A stretch of 5,170 nucleotides of DNA from positions 1 to 5,170 of the forward strand of contig JBLHKE010000582.1 of assembly GCA_047619485.1 (NCBI GenBank), read 5' to 3'. The stretch is from JBLHKE01 sp047619485. GTDB taxonomy: Bacteria > Verrucomicrobiota > Verrucomicrobiia > Verrucomicrobiales > DEV007. A model generated the notes under the pieces. It was not told the origin of the DNA, ran no database searches, and was given only the letters and a program-made list of their open reading frames with translations. Both the position numbers and the translations under genes were made by a program. Positions 1-5,170 of the stretch are shown here, piece by piece (position 1 is the stretch's first letter; each line of letters begins with the position of its first letter).

Positions 1-113
1 CTGAGCCTGAAAATATAGCCAATCCGAAGCGCGCCACGCTCTTCGCGAGCCTCGCCTGTGTGATCGCGGTTCTTTCTGTAGGGGTAGGTGCCGGGAAATT
101 AGCACGACGCTGA
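1..113 (+). CDS. Possible C-terminal end of a membrane protein (partial, unrecognised)
   Basis: The frame starting at base 3 stays open from the window edge to a TGA at 111-113, giving 36 residues. The visible tail has a polar stretch (EPENIANPKR), then about 20 hydrophobic or small residues (ATLFASLACVIAVLSVGVGAG), then a basic end (KLARR). This is the shape of one C-terminal transmembrane helix. I see no PEP-CTERM or LPXTG sorting motif, although the helix followed by arginines is loosely similar in layout. Third codon positions are about 56% G+C by hand count, which is weaker than in the downstream genes. The other two forward frames hit stops early. With so little visible I cannot name a family, and the open frame could be chance. 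It lies 54 bases upstream of the next gene in the same direction, so it could belong to the same operon. Confidence 0.42.
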   Translation, partial: EPENIANPKRATLFASLACVIAVLSVGVGAGKLARR

Positions 114-132
114 ACCCCCAATCTCATTGAAT

Positions 133-150
133 TCCGGCCAGAAAGCCGGA
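133..150 (+). terminator. Short GC-rich hairpin between the upstream tail and the cytochrome-like gene
   Basis: TCCGGC at 133-138 pairs perfectly with GCCGGA at 145-150 around a six-base loop (CAGAAA). It begins 20 bases after the upstream TGA and is followed by a T-rich stretch (TATTT, then TATATTT after the GGAG). It could be a weak terminator for the upstream gene or a leader hairpin just before the ribosome binding site. The stem is short and the T-run is interrupted, so neither role is secure. Confidence 0.3.
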
Positions 151-155
151 TATTT

Positions 156-159
156 GGAG
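156..159 (+). promoter_or_regulatory. Shine-Dalgarno GGAG for the 168 start
   Basis: GGAG lies 8 bases before the ATG at 168 and 11 bases before a second in-frame ATG at 171. The spacing favours 168, and both starts give essentially the same signal peptide. It is the only clear Shine-Dalgarno sequence in the window; the next gene downstream lacks a good one. Confidence 0.6.
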
Positions 160-167
160 TATATTTC

Positions 168-2984
168 ATGATGCTCCGCCATTTCCAGACCTTCCTGCTT
201 TTCGCCTGCTTCCCCGCGTCGCTATTTGCCCTGCCACCGGTGGAGTTCAACCGCGATATCCGCCCGATTCTCTCGGATCGCTGCTACTATTGCCACGGCC
301 CAGATGAAGAGACCCAGAAGGCCGACCTGCGCCTCGACACCCGCGCGGGTGCGATCAAGGGCGGTGCCATCGTCCCCGGGAAACCGGACGAGAGCGAGTT
401 GTTCTACCGCGTCACCACCGATGACGAGGACGACATGATGCCGCAGCCGAAGGCGAAAAAGCCGCGTCTCAACAAGGAGGAGATCGAGCTGTTCCGCCGC
501 TGGATCGAGGAGGGCGCTGAATATCAAGGTCACTGGGCGTTCGAGCCATTGAAAAAGATCAAGCTGCCCGCAGACACTCACGCGGTGGATCATTTTATCG
601 ACCAGCGCCTGGCGAAAGAGGGCATCAAACCATCGCCTGAAGCGGATCGGGCGACTCTCATCCGACGCGTCTCGCTCGACCTCACTGGATTGCTGCCAAC
701 ACCCGAACAGGTCACGGCATTCGTCGCCGACCAGCGACCCGACGGCTACGAAAATCTCGTCGACGAGTTCCTCGCCAGCCGACACTACGGCGAACGTTGG
801 GGTCGCCACTGGCTCGACGGCGCACGCTACGCGGATTCGGACGGCTACGCCCCCGACGGTGCACGCCAGATGTGGCCGTACCGCGATTGGGTGATCCGTG
901 CGCTCAATGAGGACATGCCCTTCGATCAGTTCACCACCGAACAGATCGCCGGCGACCTGTTGCCGAACCCGACGAAATCGCAGTTGGTCGCGACCGCATT
1001 CCACCGCAACACGCTGATCAACTCCGAGGGTGGCTCCGACCCTGAGCAGTTCCGCGTCGAGGCGACCATCGATCGCACCAACACGACTGGCGCCGTGTGG
1101 CTCGGATTAACCGTAGGATGTGCGCAGTGTCACACACACAAATTCGATCCGCTGCAGCACCGCGAATACTACGAGATGTTTGCCTTCTTCAACAATGCCG
1201 AGGACCGCAACAACCGCGGCGCGACCCTCGAGATCGCGGAAGGCGAGATGTTCCAGACAGAGAAACCCAAACCAGAGGTCAAGGTAGAAGCGCCTCCTAA
1301 CAAACCCGCCAAGTGGACTCCGGCGGCCTATGGCAAAGTGAAGACCGCCTCCGGTGCACCGCTCAAACAGCTGGGCGACAATTCCTTACTCATCAGCAAA
1401 GGGGCAAAACCGAATGAGGCTTATCAGGTCGTCAGCACCACCGGGCTAGAGAAAGTCGCCGCCGTGCGGCTACGGGTTCTCACCGATAAATCCCTGCCAA
1501 AGAACGGCCCTGGCACGGCAAGTAATGGTAATTTCGTGCTCACCGGAATCAAGATTTTGATCGGTGGTGAGGAGCAAAAAATCGTCACTGCGAGCGCTGA
1601 TCACGAGCAGCCGAATTACCCTGCTGAACACGCATTCGATGGGGACGACACGAGCGGTTGGGCAATCAACGTTGGCAATAAGTCTGGAGGAGCGAAGATG
1701 AACGCAAACCACGCAGCCACGTTCGTCTTGGAAAATCCCGTTGCGACAAAAGGCAAGGATATCGAGATCCACCTGTTCCACGGCCTGCATGACGACTACC
1801 AGATCGGCCGCTTCGCGCTCGATTTCTCCGCCACCACCCCGCCGACACCGGCGAAATCGGAGGCACCGAAGAAGGCTGCCGTCGGCAAGGTCATGGTCAT
1901 GCGCGACCTGAAGAAACCACGCGAGTCCTACATCCTGACGCGTGGCGATTTCACCCGTCCTGACAAGAAAGTTGGCCAACTCTCCCCAGGCGTGTTCGCG
2001 GCGATCGCCCCGGCGCTGCCTGAAACAGACCAGCCACGCGACCGCCTCGACCTCGCCAAGTGGCTGGTGCACCCGGAGAACCCGCTGACCGCACGCGTCA
2101 CTGTCAACCGCATGTGGATGCGTTATTTCGGACGCGGGCTAGTCGAGACCGAGGAGGATTTCGGCAGTCAGGGAACGCCGCCATCGCACCCGGAACTGCT
2201 CGATCACCTCGCACGCAGATTCATCGAGGACGGCTGGTCGATGAAGAGCATCCACCGGTTGATCGTCACTAGCGCCACCTACAAGCGCTCGTCCGATGCG
2301 CGGCCGGACCTCGCCGAAAAAGATTCGAGCAACCTCCTCCTCGCCCGCCAATCGAGGATCCGGCTCGATGCGGAAATCATCCGCGATGTCGCACTTTCCG
2401 CGAGCGGATTGCTGAGCGAAAAGATCGGCGGCCCGAGCGTCTACCCACCGCAGCCGGACGGCATCTACGCATTCACCCAGAACAGGAAGGGCTGGAACAC
2501 TAGCAAGGGAGCCGACCGCTACCGACGGGCGATGTACACCTTCTTCTATCGCAGCGCACCTTACCCGCTGTTCGGAACCTTCGACGCCCCAGACTTCCAG
2601 ATGACCTGCACCAGCCGCTCGCGTTCGAACACGCCGCTGCAGGCACTCAACATCGCCAATGATGAGGCCTTCATGGAGTTCGCTAGGGGCTTGGCAGCAC
2701 GGGTGGTCGACGAGCTCCCGGGCGAGGCGGGGGCAAAGCGCGACGCGCGCATCCGACTCGCGTTCGAACGCTCGATGTCCCGCGATCCATCGGCGAAAGA
2801 ACTCGCCCTGCTAACGAGCTATGGAAAGGCGGTAGCGGCGGACTTCGAGAAGGCCCCCGACGATGCCAAGGCGCTACTTGACAAGAATCTGATGATCGGC
2901 GGTCTCCCCGCCCACGAGGCAGCCGCGCTCGTCACCGTGGCTCGCGCGATTTTCAACACCGACAACTTCATTACCCGAGAATAA
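168..2984 (+). CDS. Secreted PSCyt1-DUF1549-DUF1553 (PSD1) cytochrome c-like protein
   Basis: This is a 938-residue member of the large 'planctomycete cytochrome' family. Residues 1-21 look like a Sec signal peptide (LRHFQTFLLFACFPASLFA), probably cut after A21. PSCyt1 (about 24-120) has C39-x2-C42-H43 in the context RPILSDRCYYCHGPD and a possible distal ligand M91 before P92. DUF1549 (about 135-345) shows GERWGRHWLDGARYADSDGY at 208-227 and a second haem-type motif C318-x2-C321-H322 (GCAQCHTHKFDP). A beta-rich insert lies between proline/lysine linkers (about 365-385 and 556-572). DUF1553 (about 622-900) shows DRLDLAKWLVHPENPLTARV, FGSQGTPPSHPELLDHLA and SRSNTPLQALNIAND, and ends in the typical FNTDNFITRE. 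Length and domain order are normal for the family, with no frameshift. The known family lacks an established reaction; the CxxCH motifs predict covalent haem c and periplasmic or surface location. The start at 168 is supported by GGAG. It is probably cotranscribed with the DUF1501 gene 10 bases downstream. Confidence 0.95.
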   Translation: MMLRHFQTFLLFACFPASLFALPPVEFNRDIRPILSDRCYYCHGPDEETQKADLRLDTRAGAIKGGAIVPGKPDESELFYRVTTDDEDDMMPQPKAKKPRLNKEEIELFRRWIEEGAEYQGHWAFEPLKKIKLPADTHAVDHFIDQRLAKEGIKPSPEADRATLIRRVSLDLTGLLPTPEQVTAFVADQRPDGYENLVDEFLASRHYGERWGRHWLDGARYADSDGYAPDGARQMWPYRDWVIRALNEDMPFDQFTTEQIAGDLLPNPTKSQLVATAFHRNTLINSEGGSDPEQFRVEATIDRTNTTGAVWLGLTVGCAQCHTHKFDPLQHREYYEMFAFFNNAEDRNNRGATLEIAEGEMFQTEKPKPEVKVEAPPNKPAKWTPAAYGKVKTASGAPLKQLGDNSLLISKGAKPNEAYQVVSTTGLEKVAAVRLRVLTDKSLPKNGPGTASNGNFVLTGIKILIGGEEQKIVTASADHEQPNYPAEHAFDGDDTSGWAINVGNKSGGAKMNANHAATFVLENPVATKGKDIEIHLFHGLHDDYQIGRFALDFSATTPPTPAKSEAPKKAAVGKVMVMRDLKKPRESYILTRGDFTRPDKKVGQLSPGVFAAIAPALPETDQPRDRLDLAKWLVHPENPLTARVTVNRMWMRYFGRGLVETEEDFGSQGTPPSHPELLDHLARRFIEDGWSMKSIHRLIVTSATYKRSSDARPDLAEKDSSNLLLARQSRIRLDAEIIRDVALSASGLLSEKIGGPSVYPPQPDGIYAFTQNRKGWNTSKGADRYRRAMYTFFYRSAPYPLFGTFDAPDFQMTCTSRSRSNTPLQALNIANDEAFMEFARGLAARVVDELPGEAGAKRDARIRLAFERSMSRDPSAKELALLTSYGKAVAADFEKAPDDAKALLDKNLMIGGLPAHEAAALVTVARAIFNTDNFITRE
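1365..1835 (+). other. Beta-rich, discoidin-like insert domain within the cytochrome-like protein
   Basis: Residues about 400-556 separate DUF1549 from DUF1553. The segment includes VAAVRLRVLTDKSLPKNGPG, GNFVLTGIKILIGG, EHAFDGDDTSGWAI and IEIHLFHGLHDDYQIGRFAL. The order of a strand predicting a change in a property, a 'NGNFVLTGI' strand, then 'HAFDGDDTSGWAI' resembles galactose-binding or F5/8 type C-like modules. Such inserts are known in larger PSD1-family proteins, where they may bind carbohydrate; that role is inference here. Proline/lysine/alanine-rich linkers lie on both sides. By hand count, 1381-1800 is about 54% G+C, against 65-70% in sampled lines starting at 781, 1201 and 2041. Domain limits are approximate. 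Confidence 0.6.
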
Positions 2985-2994
2985 GAAACTCCCC

Positions 2995-4434
<1,440 letters not shown>

Positions 4435-4443
4435 CAGGTCGGA

Positions 4444-4468
4444 TCGTAGCATAGCCTTTAAGCTGCGA
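4444..4468 (+). terminator. Weak hairpin after the DUF1501 gene
   Basis: TCGTAGC at 4444-4450 can pair with GCTGCGA at 4462-4468 (seven pairs, one of them a G-U wobble) around an 11-base loop. It starts 10 bases after the DUF1501 stop codon, where a terminator would be expected. The loop is long and the following bases are CAGCCCCC, not a T-run, so it is at best a poor intrinsic terminator or a 3'-end stabilising stem. Confidence 0.25.
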
Positions 4469-4577
4469 CAGCCCCCACGTTCCCGTCGCCTGATGGCCTG
4501 TGCTTGAGTGGAACTCGAGGAAGTCTGGCGTGTCGCCGCAAGCACTGGCCATGCGCGAACGAGACAACCGTTTCGAA

Positions 4578-4594
4578 CGCAGGTAAAGCCTACG
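4578..4594 (-). terminator. Weak hairpin after the minus-strand gene
   Basis: Read on the minus strand, CGTAGG (4594-4589) pairs with CCTGCG (4583-4578) around a five-base loop, with one G-U wobble. It lies 8 bases past the minus-strand stop codon, a reasonable place for a terminator. No T-run follows in the minus-strand direction (the next bases are TTCGAAACGG), so support is weak. Confidence 0.25.
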
Positions 4595-4602
4595 CTACCG
4601 GA

Positions 4603-5170
4603 CTACTTGATCGACTCGATCGCGGCCTTGATCTCATCCATCGAATAAGTCGCTTCGGGAGCTTTGATCATGAGGAAGGCAGTGCGCCCCGCCTCGGCGG
4701 ACGGGAACGTGCCCGACACCTCAAGGAATTTCGTCTTCGAATCGGTGCCCTCGGAGTTGACCACCAGAAAACTCGTCGCCTCGCCACGCACCATGAAGTC
4801 CTGCCGATCCGACGAGACCTGGGTCGTGCCCTCGGAACTGCCGCCGCTCCGCTGCGCGCTCTTCTCCATCTCGGCACGCATCTCTGCCTCGAACTGATCG
4901 CCCGATCCCATCTTCGAATCGCCATCCATGAGGAAGGCGACCCCCTTCTGATCATCACTGATGAACATCGTCATGCGGATGATCATTATATTCATGGAAA
5001 ACTGTGGCTCCCATTTTTCCCCGAGATCGATCTCTGCGATCTGATCGGCCATCAAGGTCACCTTGGCCGGCTCAGTCGAGAAGTTGATCTTGTCCTTCAC
5101 CGCGAAGTACGCCCAGACCGCGAGAGCGACGAAGATGATCAGGATGACGCCGACGATGATGGCCGCGATC
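4603..5170 (-). CDS. Membrane-anchored protein of unknown function (partial, start outside window)
   Basis: The frame is open from the right edge (first full codon 5169-5167) to TAG at 4605-4603, giving 188 visible residues. The first 23 form a clear transmembrane helix (IAAIIVGVILIIFVALAVWA, then YFA), followed by VKDKINF, so the protein is probably anchored by its N-terminus with the rest outside the cytoplasm. A GTG at 5100-5098 could be read as a start, but it would discard this in-frame helix, so the true start is upstream of the window. Visible parts: an ADQIAEIDLGEKWEPQFSMN stretch (41-60), a Met-rich patch with M59, M62, M66 and M68, a charged helix (93-105), a Ser/Gly/Thr linker (107-118), a beta-rich part (126-167) and a final helix (175-188). 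No catalytic motif, cysteine pair or known domain is recognised. It converges on the DUF1501 gene, so it is a separate transcription unit. Confidence 0.8.
   Translation of the reverse strand, partial: IAAIIVGVILIIFVALAVWAYFAVKDKINFSTEPAKVTLMADQIAEIDLGEKWEPQFSMNIMIIRMTMFISDDQKGVAFLMDGDSKMGSGDQFEAEMRAEMEKSAQRSGGSSEGTTQVSSDRQDFMVRGEATSFLVVNSEGTDSKTKFLEVSGTFPSAEAGRTAFLMIKAPEATYSMDEIKAAIESIK

Larger units (their letters stand above)
4435..4602. other. Intergenic region between convergent genes
   Basis: These 168 bases lie between the DUF1501 stop and the stop of the minus-strand gene. I see no tRNA, repeat array or convincing small gene. Two weak hairpins, listed separately, are the only structures found, and neither has a following T-run. 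Bidirectional transcription termination would be expected here, but no classic intrinsic terminator is visible. Confidence 0.6.

Noticed and set aside
127..154. Promoter-like TTGAAT, 16-base spacer, GATATT
   Set aside because: Each hexamer matches only 4 of 6 consensus bases, and transcription would begin near 161, downstream of the good GGAG at 156-159, leaving it out of the message. The spacer is also mostly the hairpin.
201..212. Lipobox-like LFAC at residues 11-14 of the cytochrome-like protein
   Set aside because: The hydrophobic region before the Cys is too short, Phe at -2 is unusual, and the hydrophobic stretch continues past the Cys to a plausible Sec cleavage site after A21.
222..1004. 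A 260-codon open frame on the minus strand opposite the cytochrome-like gene
   Set aside because: It lies wholly inside a strongly supported gene with clear PSCyt1 and DUF1549 motifs. Its translation has no recognisable domain, and long antisense frames are common in G+C-rich DNA.
1470..2072. A 200-codon minus-strand open frame opposite the insert and the DUF1553 start
   Set aside because: The translation is Arg/Val-rich without a recognisable motif, and the plus-strand protein is continuous and conserved in pattern through this region.
4664..4958. Open frames on either strand inside the minus-strand membrane protein gene
   Set aside because: Their translations are Arg/Ser-rich and low in information, while the 4603-5169 frame has a transmembrane helix, ordinary residue composition and an open reading frame to the window edge.

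Overview
The window looks like a stretch of chromosome from a heterotrophic PVC-superphylum bacterium, most likely Verrucomicrobiota and possibly Planctomycetota. The evidence is a pair of genes almost diagnostic of these phyla: a large secreted protein with PSCyt1, DUF1549 (PSCyt2) and DUF1553 (PSD1) domains, followed after 10 bases by a DUF1501 protein. The DNA is G+C-rich (about 60-70% in the lines I counted), and no RNA genes, CRISPR array, insertion sequence or integrase were seen.

Layout. Positions 1-113 hold the last 36 codons of a possible plus-strand gene ending in one hydrophobic, membrane-like segment. Positions 114-167 are a short gap with a 6-bp hairpin and a good Shine-Dalgarno sequence. 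Positions 168-2984 encode the 938-residue PSCyt1-DUF1549-DUF1553 protein, with a signal peptide, two CxxCH haem c-type motifs and a beta-rich insert between DUF1549 and DUF1553. Positions 2995-4434 encode the 479-residue DUF1501 protein with a Tat-like N-terminus. Positions 4435-4602 separate convergent genes and hold only two weak hairpins. From 4603 to the right edge, on the minus strand, lies the C-terminal 188 residues of a membrane-anchored protein I do not recognise; its start lies outside the window.

How the genes work together. The two central genes are almost certainly one transcription unit whose products are exported to the periplasm or cell surface. This pairing is found in large paralogous sets in Planctomycetota and Verrucomicrobiota and is often discussed in connection with polysaccharide use, but the biochemical role is not established. 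One protein carries likely c-type haem, and the other has a divergent alkaline-phosphatase/sulfatase-like fold; a joint redox or hydrolytic role is inference. The minus-strand gene converges on them and has no visible functional link.

I found no clearly new system. The points most worth a second look are the lower-G+C insert in the cytochrome-like protein, the unrecognised membrane-anchored protein on the right, and the unassigned active-site chemistry of the DUF1501 partner.
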